Below, piece after piece: positions 27,214-34,716 of a stretch of 64,000 bases of DNA. Location of the stretch: NCBI RefSeq assembly GCF_002237655.1, contig NZ_NOKT01000012.1:62001-126000 (forward strand). The letters are read 5' to 3'. Source of the DNA: Streptomyces sp. XY006 (GTDB lineage: Bacteria > Actinomycetota > Actinomycetes > Streptomycetales > Streptomycetaceae). Made by a program: the position numbers and the translations under genes. The number at the start of each line of letters is the position of its first letter. The first letter of the stretch is position 1. The notes under the pieces are model-generated. The model saw only the letters and a list, made by a program, of their open reading frames with translations. It had not been told where the DNA came from and searched no databases.

Positions 27214-27987
27214 CTAGGGCGCGAGGCTCTCGACGGGCCGCTGGGCCGACGCGGACGCCTCCCGTTCCCCCGCCGTCGGCGACAGCGCGACGAAGGCCGA
27301 CGTCAGGAACAGATAGGACCCGAGACCGACGGCGAGGGGGAAGATGAACTGCATCGCCGCGGCGCCGGGCAGGGCCTCTCCGGAGGGCGTCACCCGCACG
27401 CTCACCGCGAGCATGCCGGTGTAGTGCATGCTGCTGACCGCCGCGCCCATGATCAGGGAGGCGAGGGTGACCGCGACGGGCGACTTGATGTTGAGCGCCG
27501 CCCACAGCGCCGCTGTCGCGGCGACGACGGCGATCAGGACGGAGAGCATGACGAGCGCCGGGTCGTAGCTGACGTCACCGTGCAGGCGGACGGCCGCCAT
27601 GCCGAGGTAGTGCATGCTCGCGACGCCGAGGCCGGTGGTGAGTCCGCCCACGAACAGCGCCCGGCCCCGGTCACGGCCGTAGCCGACGGCGAAGACGCCG
27701 GCGCAGACGACGACCATGGCCACGAGCAGGCTCAGCAGTGTGAGCGGCACGTCGTAGCGGATGTCGGTGCCTGTGACGCTGAAACCGAGCATGGCCACGA
27801 AGTGCATGGTCCAGATGCCGGTGCCGATCGCCGAGGCGGCGGTGAGGAGCCAGTTGCGGCGCGAGCGCCCCGTGGCGGCGAGGGCGCGGACGGTGCAGCG
27901 CAGTCCCAGGGCGGCGCCTATGCAGGCCATCACGTACGACAGCGCGGGGGTCAGCCACCCCAGGGCGGCGTGGTCCAGGTGTCCCAT
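27214..27987 (-). CDS. MHYT-domain integral membrane sensor
   Basis: 257 residues with seven hydrophobic helices. The three diagnostic MHYT motifs are present: MHFVAM, MHYLGM and MHYTGM, each at the end of a helix and spaced as in the family, whose Met/His residues are proposed to bind copper and sense O2, CO or NO. Unlike many MHYT proteins it has no attached GGDEF, EAL or kinase domain; the C-terminus is a short hydrophilic tail. It lies upstream of and in the same direction as cvnA, so it could supply a signal to the conservon. This is inference from position only. Confidence 0.9.
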   Translation of the reverse strand: MGHLDHAALGWLTPALSYVMACIGAALGLRCTVRALAATGRSRRNWLLTAASAIGTGIWTMHFVAMLGFSVTGTDIRYDVPLTLLSLLVAMVVVCAGVFAVGYGRDRGRALFVGGLTTGLGVASMHYLGMAAVRLHGDVSYDPALVMLSVLIAVVAATAALWAALNIKSPVAVTLASLIMGAAVSSMHYTGMLAVSVRVTPSGEALPGAAAMQFIFPLAVGLGSYLFLTSAFVALSPTAGEREASASAQRPVESLAP

Positions 27988-28129
27988 GGCCCCGGGACGC
28001 TAGACCCCGGGCGGGAGTACAAAGGGGGCGCATTTCGAAAGCTGTTGCAATCTGACACGCGATGCACCGGAACGATCGGGTCACGCTCGAACGTGTGCGC
28101 TGAGGCGTCATCCCTGCCGGTGAGGAATC

Positions 28130-28738
28130 ATGCGGTGCATGAGCGACGACCAGACGCGTGTCCAGGAGTTCTTCACCGCCCGCGCCGCCGACTGGGACAC
28201 ACGGTTTCCTGACGACGGTCCGGCCTACGCCGCCGCGGTCGCGGAGCTCGGGCTGCGGGCGGGGGACCGTGTCCTCGACGCCGGTTGCGGCACCGGCCGC
28301 GCGCTGCCGCCCCTGCGCGCCGCCGTGGGGCCCTCGGGCGTGGTGATCGGGGCGGATCTCACCCCGGCCATGCTGCGGGAGGCCGTGCGGGCGGGACGGG
28401 ACCGTGACGGGGCGCTGCTGCTCACGGACGTCGCCGCGCTGCCCTTGCGCGCCGGGTCGCTGGACGCCGTGTTCGGGGCCGGGCTCGTCTCGCATCTGGC
28501 CAGCCCGGCCGAGAACCTGCGGGAGCTGGCGCGTGTGGTGCGCCCCGGCGGTGTGCTGGCCCTGTTCCATCCGATCGGCAGGGCCGCCCTCGCGGCCCGC
28601 CACGGCCGTCCGCTCACCCCGGACGACCTGCGCGCGGAGCCCAACCTCCGCCCTCTGCTGGCCGGTTCGGGGTGGCGCCTGACGTCGTACGTCGACGAGG
28701 ACTCCCGCTTCCTGGCCCTGGCCGTCCGCGAGAGCTGA
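28130..28738 (+). CDS. SAM-dependent class I methyltransferase
   Basis: 202 residues from the ATG at 28130. A second ATG at 28139 is also possible: the GAGGA ribosome site lies 3 bases before the first and 12 before the second. The Methyltransf_11-type Rossmann core has motif I VLDAGCGTGRALPP, motif II GADLTPAMLREA, LTDVAALPLRAGSLDAVFGAGLVSHLASP, and VVRPGGVLALFHPIGR. No extra domain shows the substrate. It is divergent from the MHYT gene (142 bases between starts) and converges on an MpaB-type gene. Confidence 0.85.
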   Translation: MRCMSDDQTRVQEFFTARAADWDTRFPDDGPAYAAAVAELGLRAGDRVLDAGCGTGRALPPLRAAVGPSGVVIGADLTPAMLREAVRAGRDRDGALLLTDVAALPLRAGSLDAVFGAGLVSHLASPAENLRELARVVRPGGVLALFHPIGRAALAARHGRPLTPDDLRAEPNLRPLLAGSGWRLTSYVDEDSRFLALAVRES

Positions 28739-28777
28739 GCCTCGCCCTCACCGTTCCCGGACCTGGCCGTCCGCGAG
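28718..28777 (+). repeat. 15-bp direct duplication across the methyltransferase stop
   Basis: CTGGCCGTCCGCGAG occurs at 28718-28732, inside the last codons of the methyltransferase gene, and again at 28763-28777 past the stop. The 45-base distance keeps the frame. It may be a remnant of a tail duplication. Confidence 0.6.
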
Positions 28778-28786
28778 GCCCGGGCC

Positions 28787-29689
28787 TCATCCGGCTGCGG
28801 CGTCCGGCGCCTCCGTATGCCGCACCGGGCAGCCCCGGATGCCCGGGACCGGCCGTGTGCCGAGGTCGGCGAGTTCGTAGCCGTTCGGGTAGCCCTTGAT
28901 CTCCCGGTTCTGGCGGGCGAAGTGCGGGGCGCTCCGGGGTGGCAGCAGCCGGACGGCGCGCCCCCGCAGCCGTACCGCGCGGCGCACCCACGCGCGCGTG
29001 AGGGCGCTCGGCGGGGTGTAGCGGAAGGCTTCCAGGAGCGAGTCGTCGAGCAGCGCGAGGGTCGTGGTGCGCAGCAGCGGCGCGAGCGGGCGCGGGTACC
29101 AGGAGGCCATCAGGTCGAGCGTGGCGTCCGAGACGCGGCGGGCGTCCTCGTCCCAGGCGAAGTGGGCCGCCTCGTAGTCGTCGAGGCAGGTCTCGAACTC
29201 CTCGTACGTCTCGGGGATGTCCTTGATGCCCATGTGGCGGCCGAGCGTGCGGTAGTGGACGACGGCGGCGACGGTCTCGTGGCGCGACATCCTGCGCCAG
29301 CCGTATGCGTCGATCCACCGTTTCGGCATCACGACGAACGTGCACAGCACGTAACGCATGTCCTCGTCGCTGATGTCGTAGCTGCGGTGCATGCCGTTGA
29401 TCCGGCGGATCGCGGTCCGGCCCTGCTCGCTGCCGAAGCCGTGCTCGACGACGGCGTCCAGGAGCAGCGAGGTGTCGTCGTAGCGTTTTTGCGTGCGGTC
29501 CGTGAGTTCGGCGGTCTGAGCGAGCAGGCGGCCGATGCTCGGGACGGCGTAGGTGCGGTACAGGGCGAGTTCCAGGGAGCGGGCGAAGTCCCAGGGGAAC
29601 TCGTAGGCCACACTGAGCCGGTAGATCTCCGTGGCCTCGCGGTACGGGTCCATCCCGCGGATTCGTTCGAGCCGTTCGAACCGCTTCAC
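28787..29689 (-). CDS. MpaB/rubber-oxygenase-like DUF2236 protein
   Basis: 300 residues from a GTG with a GGGGG run about 7 bases upstream. It has the DUF2236 (ER-bound oxygenase MpaB, latex-clearing-like) pattern: an N-terminal helix ending in YEFPWDFARSLELALYRTYAVPSIG, TAIRRINGMHRSYDISDEDMRYVLCTFVVMPKRWIDAYGWRRMSRHETVAAVVHYRTLGRHMGI, and IPETYEEFETCLDDYE. Conserved His and Arg residues in the middle helices probably hold haem or a metal. There is no signal peptide, so it should be cytosolic, unlike secreted latex-clearing proteins. The substrate is unknown. Confidence 0.78.
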   Translation of the reverse strand: MKRFERLERIRGMDPYREATEIYRLSVAYEFPWDFARSLELALYRTYAVPSIGRLLAQTAELTDRTQKRYDDTSLLLDAVVEHGFGSEQGRTAIRRINGMHRSYDISDEDMRYVLCTFVVMPKRWIDAYGWRRMSRHETVAAVVHYRTLGRHMGIKDIPETYEEFETCLDDYEAAHFAWDEDARRVSDATLDLMASWYPRPLAPLLRTTTLALLDDSLLEAFRYTPPSALTRAWVRRAVRLRGRAVRLLPPRSAPHFARQNREIKGYPNGYELADLGTRPVPGIRGCPVRHTEAPDAAAG

Positions 29690-29787
29690 CGTGCCGTCCC
29701 CCTTCTGCCTCCGGGGCCCTAACTCTACGTTGGGGAATGGGAGATGAACGGTGAGCGGGGACAGCGCACAGGGGGAAGGTGGTCAGC

Positions 29788-30084
29788 ATGTGGGACAGGA
29801 TCCGCAAGGCCGGGGGCAAAGTCGCCGACACCCTGCGTCCGGAGCCGAAGGCGGGCGGCGGTGAGCGTCCGCACAACCTCTTCGAGGCCGCGGCCGTCTA
29901 CGTCACGGCGAGCGCGCAGGACGATCAGGAACGGGCCGACGAGGCGGCCGGCTGGGTGTCCCCGGAGGCGCTGTCGTTCGGGGTGAACGAACTGGCCTGC
30001 CGGGCCGTGGTCGCGCTGGCGCGTGAGCGCGGCGAGTCGCCCGGGGCCGTGGCCCGGGACCTGCTGGGGCTGCCGGCGGCGTGA
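29788..30084 (+). CDS. Small conserved-type protein of unknown function
   Basis: 98 residues from the ATG at 29788, with GGAAGG about 8 bases upstream; a GTG nine bases earlier is possible. The sequence starts MWDRIRKAGGKVADTLRPEPK, then an acidic helix (YVTASAQDDQERADEAAGWVSPEALSFGVNELACRAVVALARERGESPGAVARDLLGLP). It is predicted cytosolic and mostly helical. I do not recognise the family. It is divergent from the MpaB-type gene (98 bases between starts) and is followed after 136 bases by another unknown gene with its own promoter. Confidence 0.65.
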   Translation: MWDRIRKAGGKVADTLRPEPKAGGGERPHNLFEAAAVYVTASAQDDQERADEAAGWVSPEALSFGVNELACRAVVALARERGESPGAVARDLLGLPAA

Positions 30085-30157
30085 CGGACCGGGCGCCGGA
30101 CGGCCGATTCGCCCTCGTCCGCCGGAAAACTGCAGCTCCGGGTGTGCTTGCGAGGTC

Positions 30158-30187
30158 GTGACAAGCGGCTTCCGCTCGCACTAGGGT
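30158..30187 (+). promoter_or_regulatory. Candidate housekeeping-sigma promoter
   Basis: GTGACA (30158-30163) and TAGGGT (30182-30187) are separated by 18 bases, matching the Streptomyces vegetative pattern well. Transcription would start near 30194, leaving a leader of about 27 bases before the ATG at 30221. Confidence 0.6.
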
Positions 30188-30220
30188 GCGCGCCGGTGGA
30201 CCAATGATGGGGAGGCTGGG

Positions 30221-31081
30221 ATGGCCGGGACGGACGAGGACACCGTCGCCGCCGCGGACGATGCGCTCTATGTGCTCACGGCGGTGCTGCTGACGCCGGC
30301 GAAGTTCCCGAGTGTGCTCGGCGACGACTACCCGGAGGCGTGCGCGGCGCTCGGCCTCGCGCCGCTCGCCGACGGCTACGGGCTGGTGCTCGGCCAGGAC
30401 GGCGAGGGCGCCCGGTGGACGGTGGTCATCGACGACGTCTCCCTGGTGGCCGTCGCGATCGCGTCGTGGGACTGCGGGATGGAGTACGAGCTGTCGCCCG
30501 ACGAGCGCACGGTCGTCGCGGCCCTGCCCGGCTGGCCCCTCGCGGTCGCCGTCGCGGCGCCCGGCGTGCCCGCGCCGCACGATCCCGGCCCGGAGGCCGA
30601 CGACCGGCCGCCGCTGGCTCCGCCGGACACCGGCGTCTGGGGTCCGGCCCAGCGCCGCCTGGGCGCAGACGAGATCGCGCTGCAGTGGGCGACGTGGCGC
30701 GAGCAGGTCGACGACGCGGCCTTCCCGCAGCCCGCGGCGACGGCCGCGCCGGACGACGGGGGCGAGGCCGGCGGCGGTCCGGACCGCGGACAGGGGAGCA
30801 GCGGGCAGCCAGGGCACAGCGGCATCCGGCGCGTCCTGGCGGAGGCCCGCGCCTACATCGACTCGCCACCGCCGCTGGGCCGGGTGCGCTCCTCGTTCGC
30901 GCCGGGTGACGCGCGGACCCTGCGGGCCGACGGTCCGGGCTGGTCGCTGGTGGCCAGGACCGACGACATCGCCTTCGTCCTGCTGGACGAGGAGCCCGGC
31001 GAGGTCCTGCCGGTGGGGCGGGGCCCGGAGCTGCCGGGCCTCCTCGCGGCGCTCGACAAGATGGCCGTACGGCCGACCTGA
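30221..31081 (+). CDS. Hypothetical protein, acidic, two conserved-looking ends
   Basis: 286 residues with GGGAGG 6 bases before the ATG and a good promoter at 30158-30187. The N-terminal 130 residues look folded (DALYVLTAVLLTPAKFPSVLGDDYPEACAALGL, WTVVIDDVSLVAVAIASWDCGMEYEL). A Pro/Gly/Asp-rich linker follows (about 165-205), then a second folded segment (IRRVLAEARAYIDSPPPLGRVRSSFAPGDARTL, WSLVARTDDIAFVLLDEEPGEVLPVGRGPELPGLLAALD). No signal peptide and no membrane helix. I do not recognise the family and assign no function. Confidence 0.7.
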   Translation: MAGTDEDTVAAADDALYVLTAVLLTPAKFPSVLGDDYPEACAALGLAPLADGYGLVLGQDGEGARWTVVIDDVSLVAVAIASWDCGMEYELSPDERTVVAALPGWPLAVAVAAPGVPAPHDPGPEADDRPPLAPPDTGVWGPAQRRLGADEIALQWATWREQVDDAAFPQPAATAAPDDGGEAGGGPDRGQGSSGQPGHSGIRRVLAEARAYIDSPPPLGRVRSSFAPGDARTLRADGPGWSLVARTDDIAFVLLDEEPGEVLPVGRGPELPGLLAALDKMAVRPT

Positions 31082-31138
31082 GCGGCCCGGGCCATCAGCA
31101 CGGCGCCGGGGCGTGCGGCCCTGGGCGCGTGCCCCGGC

Positions 31139-31254
31139 CGATCAGCGCCCCGTACCATCAGCGGACCCCACCATCAGCGGACCCGACGATCAATGGTCCC
31201 GGCGATCAGCAGTCACCGTCGGCCATCGGCGGCCCCGGGCGATCAGCGGCCCAG
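31139..31254. repeat. Degenerate CGATCAGCGG-type intergenic repeat
   Basis: Seven or eight imperfect units of 15-18 bases with the core (CG/CC)ATCAGCGGNCCC follow one another in the gap after the hypothetical gene and run into the end of the next one. The clearest are ACCATCAGCGGACCC twice in a row and CGATCAGCGGCCC at the end. No hairpin pairing explains them. Confidence 0.55.
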
Positions 31255-31425
31255 TTCCTTGCGGCTGACGCGGCGCAGCCTGCGGCGCTGTGCGGGGTCC
31301 AGCGCGAGGTAGGCAGCGGCCGGGACTCCGAGGATGATCAGAAGCGCGGCCCACCAGGGCAGCCAGATCAGCAGGATGAGCCCGGCCGCCACACCGCCCG
31401 CGGCGATCTTGGCGTTCTTCGACAT
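31243..31425 (-). CDS. Small single-pass or hairpin membrane protein
   Basis: 60 residues from the ATG at 31425, which has a perfect AAGGAGG 8 bases upstream; the longer open frame upstream of it is not coding-like. Sequence: a short basic start (MSKNAKIAAGG), a long hydrophobic stretch broken by LPWW (likely a helical hairpin), and a strongly basic tail (DPAQRRRLRRVSRKELGR) that should stay inside the cell. I recognise no family. Small proteins of this kind are frequent in Streptomyces and often unannotated. Confidence 0.75.
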   Translation of the reverse strand: MSKNAKIAAGGVAAGLILLIWLPWWAALLIILGVPAAAYLALDPAQRRRLRRVSRKELGR

Positions 31426-31692
31426 GACTGTCGCCTCCTTCGCGGCCACTGCCGCTCTCTGTCCTGAAAACGGGCCCGCGCTTCCGGCGGTTCCGTTCGC
31501 CGCCCCTGAGACATCCCTGAGGCGCACCCCCGAGGCGACCCTGAGACGACGCACTGCCACGGCCGAACACCGCAGCGCCCACCACCGCGCATCCATAGTG
31601 ACCCACCTCACAAGCCATCCACACCCACGCGCACCGAAAGTGCTGTACTCTCGGCGGCTCCGACTCCACTAGTCAAATTTGAGGAATAAGCC
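31426..31692. other. Divergent intergenic region before the SNF2 gene
   Basis: No convincing gene. It holds the promoter of the small membrane protein (minus strand) and of the helicase operon. TACTCT at 31646-31651 is a possible -10 for the helicase, and an AT-rich stretch (31672-31690) precedes a GAGGA ribosome site at 31681-31685. Confidence 0.5.
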
Positions 31693-31758
31693 ATAGCCGA
31701 GCAGTCGACTCCCCCGGCACCCTCCTCCGATCTCTCCGAACTGACCCACTGCAGCGCC

Positions 31759-34716
31759 GTGTTCCTGCCCGGCGACCCGGCCCGCACCGGCGCACTCGCC
31801 TTCTGGCGGCCCGACGGGGCGCCCCCGCCGACGGTCGCGTCGGCGGTCGCGTCGGCCTCCGTCGCGGACCTGACCGTCGCCGTGCCCGGCCGCGACGGGG
31901 CCGAGGCGGTGGGCGTCCCCGCCGTACTGGTGCCGGTGGGTGCGGCCCTCCCGCTCCTCACCCGCGCGCGCGTGACCGGCGAAGGCCATCGCGCCACCGT
32001 CTTCTGGGGCGCGGCCGCCTTCCAGGCCCTGCATCTCGTGGCGCGCGGACTGCTACTGCCGGGCCTGTCGCCGGGCGACCACGACGCCTGGCGCGTGGGA
32101 CCGCTGGGCGCTGAGGACATCGAGGACCTGCGCCGCCTGGCAGCCGCGATGCCGCCCGAGGCACACGCCGTGCCGCTGCCGGGCGCACTGCCCCTGCCGG
32201 GCGCAGGGCTCCCGCCGGGCGCCGGACCGCCGGCGGGCGCTGTGCCGCGGTCGGGCACAGGGCCGCTGCGGCTGCCCGAACCGGAGCGGCTCCTGCGCGC
32301 CTTTCTCGACGCCGTGGCCGACAGCCTGCCCCGCTCCCCCGCCGCGCCCCTGGTGACCGGCGGGCCCGCCTACGCGGCACCGGAGCCGGTGCACCTGCCC
32401 GAGCAGCGCCCCTGGGCCGAGGACATCGCAGCCGGTCTCGACGCGGGCGTGCGGCTGTCGCTCCGGATCGAAGCGGACGGCCTGACCGGAACGGCCGACG
32501 ACAAGGCATCCGCTGAGGCCTCCGTCGAGGCCTCCGACGACGCCTCCGACGAAACTCCCGATGAGGCATCCGACGACGCCGCCCGCGTGACGTTCCGTGC
32601 CGTGCTCCAGGTGCACGGCGTGAGCGACCCGGCGCTCGTCGCGGACGCCGCGGACGTCTGGGCCGGCACCGCGGGCGAGGCACTCGGCCCCCGTGCGCGG
32701 ATGGACGCCCTGCTCGCCCTGCGCCGGGCCGCCCGGGCCTGGACGCCGCTCACCCCGCTGCTGTCGGCGGCCGTGCCGGACGCGGTGGAGCTCGCCGACG
32801 ACGAGGTCACCGAGCTCCTCGGCACGGGCGCCCGCGCCCTGGCAGCGGCCGGCGTGGACGTGCACTGGCCGAGGGGACTGACCCGCGAGCTCACCACGCG
32901 CGCGGAGGTGGGGCCTGCCGACGAGGAGCAGGGGTTCGGCCGCTCCTCCGCCGCCGTGCCGTCGTTCCTGTCCGCCGACGCGCTGCTCGCCTTCGACTGG
33001 TCCTTCGCCTTGGGCGACCGGAAACTGACCCGCGCGGAGCTGGACCGCCTCGCCGAGGCCAAGCGCCCGGTGGTGCGGCTGCGCGACCAGTGGGTCCTGA
33101 TCGACCCTCAGGAGGTCGCGCTCGCCCGCTCCCGGCAGGACCGCAAGGTCACCCCGGTCGACGCCCTGGGCGCCGCCCTGACGGGCTGGACCGAGGTGGA
33201 CGGCCGTCGGGTCGAGGTTCGGCCCACGGGCTGGCTGGCGACGCTGCGGGAGCGGTTGGCGGACCCCGAGGCGCAGCAGCCCGTGGCGCAGCCGGCCGCC
33301 CTCGCGGCCACCCTGCGGGACTACCAGCGCCGGGGCCTGAACTGGCTCGCGAGCATGACGTCGCTGGGCCTGGGATGCTGTCTCGCCGACGACATGGGAC
33401 TCGGAAAGACGATCACGCTGATCGCGCTGCATCTGCACCGGCAGTCCGACGCGGCGTCCGCCGGCCCGACCCTGGTGGTCTGCCCGACCTCCTTGATGGG
33501 CAACTGGCAGCGGGAGATCGAGCGGTTCGCGCCGGGCACGCCGGTGCGGCGCTTCCACGGCCCGCGCCGTGATCTGGCCGGTCTCGCCGACGGGGAGTTC
33601 GTGCTCACGACGTACGGCACCATGCGTCTGGACGCGGCCCGGCTGGCCGAGGTGTCCTGGGGCATGCTCGTGGCGGACGAGGCGCAGCACGTGAAGAACC
33701 CGTACTCCTCCACCGCGCGGCAGCTGCGCTCCATCGGGGCACGCGCGCGCGTGGCGCTCACCGGCACCCCGGTCGAGAACAACCTGTCGGAACTGTGGGC
33801 GATCCTCGACTGGGCCACCCCGGGGCTGCTGGGCCGGCTCGGCACCTTCCGCACGCGCTACGCCGAGGCCGTCGAGGGCGGCCGCGACCCGGCCGCCGCG
33901 GACCGTCTGGCCCGGCTCGTACGGCCGTTCCTGCTGCGCCGCCGCAAGGCGGACCCGGGCATCGCGCCGGAGCTGCCGCCGAAGACGGAGACCGATCACG
34001 CCGTGTCGCTCACCGCGGAGCAGACGGCGCTGTACGAGGCCGTGGTGCGCGAGGCGCTGGCGGACATCTCGGGAGCCGACAGCATGGTCCGGCGCGGCCT
34101 GATCGTGAAGCTGCTGACCGGTCTCAAGCAGATCTGCAACCACCCGGCGCAGTACCTCAAGGAGGAGCGGCCGGTCGTCTCCGGGCGCTCCGGAAAGCTG
34201 GAGCTGCTGGACGAACTGCTCGACACGATCCTCGCCGAGGGGGCGGGCGTGCTCGTCTTCACACAGTACGTGCGGATGGCCCGCCTGCTGGAGCGGCATC
34301 TGGCCGCCCGCGGCACGCCGTCGCAGTTCCTGCACGGCGGGACGCCCGTCGCGGAGCGGGAGGCCATGGTCCAGCGCTTCCAGGACGGCGAAGTGCCCGT
34401 GTTCCTGCTGTCGTTGAAGGCGGCCGGCACCGGCCTGAACCTCACCCGGGCCGAGCACGTCGTGCACTACGACCGCTGGTGGAACCCGGCCGTCGAGGCG
34501 CAGGCGACCGACCGCGCCTACCGCATCGGGCAGACCCGGCCCGTGCAGGTGCACCGGATCATCGCGGAGGGAACCATCGAGGACCGCATCGCGGAGTTGC
34601 TGACCCGTAAGCGGGAGCTGGCGGACGCCGTCCTCGGCTCCGGCGAGGCCGCGCTCACGGAACTGACCGACGCGGAACTGGCCGATCTGGTCGCACTGCG
34701 AGGAGGCCTGCGATGA
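31759..34716 (+). CDS. SNF2-family DEAD-like helicase/ATPase
   Basis: 985 residues from the GTG at 31759. The true start may be an ATA codon at 31693, which has GAGGA 7 bases upstream and would add 22 residues (I-AEQSTPPAPSS...); the GTG has no ribosome site. The N-terminal 430 residues include a bacterial SNF2-associated domain and an acidic Ser/Asp/Glu-rich insert near 250. The ATPase core has motif I DMGLGKT (545-551), II DEAQ (640-643), and the C-terminal TGLNLTRAEHVVHYDRWWNPAVEAQATDRAYRIGQ. It is probably a DNA translocase. The stop overlaps the SWIM gene start (ATGA). Confidence 0.92.
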   Translation: MFLPGDPARTGALAFWRPDGAPPPTVASAVASASVADLTVAVPGRDGAEAVGVPAVLVPVGAALPLLTRARVTGEGHRATVFWGAAAFQALHLVARGLLLPGLSPGDHDAWRVGPLGAEDIEDLRRLAAAMPPEAHAVPLPGALPLPGAGLPPGAGPPAGAVPRSGTGPLRLPEPERLLRAFLDAVADSLPRSPAAPLVTGGPAYAAPEPVHLPEQRPWAEDIAAGLDAGVRLSLRIEADGLTGTADDKASAEASVEASDDASDETPDEASDDAARVTFRAVLQVHGVSDPALVADAADVWAGTAGEALGPRARMDALLALRRAARAWTPLTPLLSAAVPDAVELADDEVTELLGTGARALAAAGVDVHWPRGLTRELTTRAEVGPADEEQGFGRSSAAVPSFLSADALLAFDWSFALGDRKLTRAELDRLAEAKRPVVRLRDQWVLIDPQEVALARSRQDRKVTPVDALGAALTGWTEVDGRRVEVRPTGWLATLRERLADPEAQQPVAQPAALAATLRDYQRRGLNWLASMTSLGLGCCLADDMGLGKTITLIALHLHRQSDAASAGPTLVVCPTSLMGNWQREIERFAPGTPVRRFHGPRRDLAGLADGEFVLTTYGTMRLDAARLAEVSWGMLVADEAQHVKNPYSSTARQLRSIGARARVALTGTPVENNLSELWAILDWATPGLLGRLGTFRTRYAEAVEGGRDPAAADRLARLVRPFLLRRRKADPGIAPELPPKTETDHAVSLTAEQTALYEAVVREALADISGADSMVRRGLIVKLLTGLKQICNHPAQYLKEERPVVSGRSGKLELLDELLDTILAEGAGVLVFTQYVRMARLLERHLAARGTPSQFLHGGTPVAEREAMVQRFQDGEVPVFLLSLKAAGTGLNLTRAEHVVHYDRWWNPAVEAQATDRAYRIGQTRPVQVHRIIAEGTIEDRIAELLTRKRELADAVLGSGEAALTELTDAELADLVALRGGLR

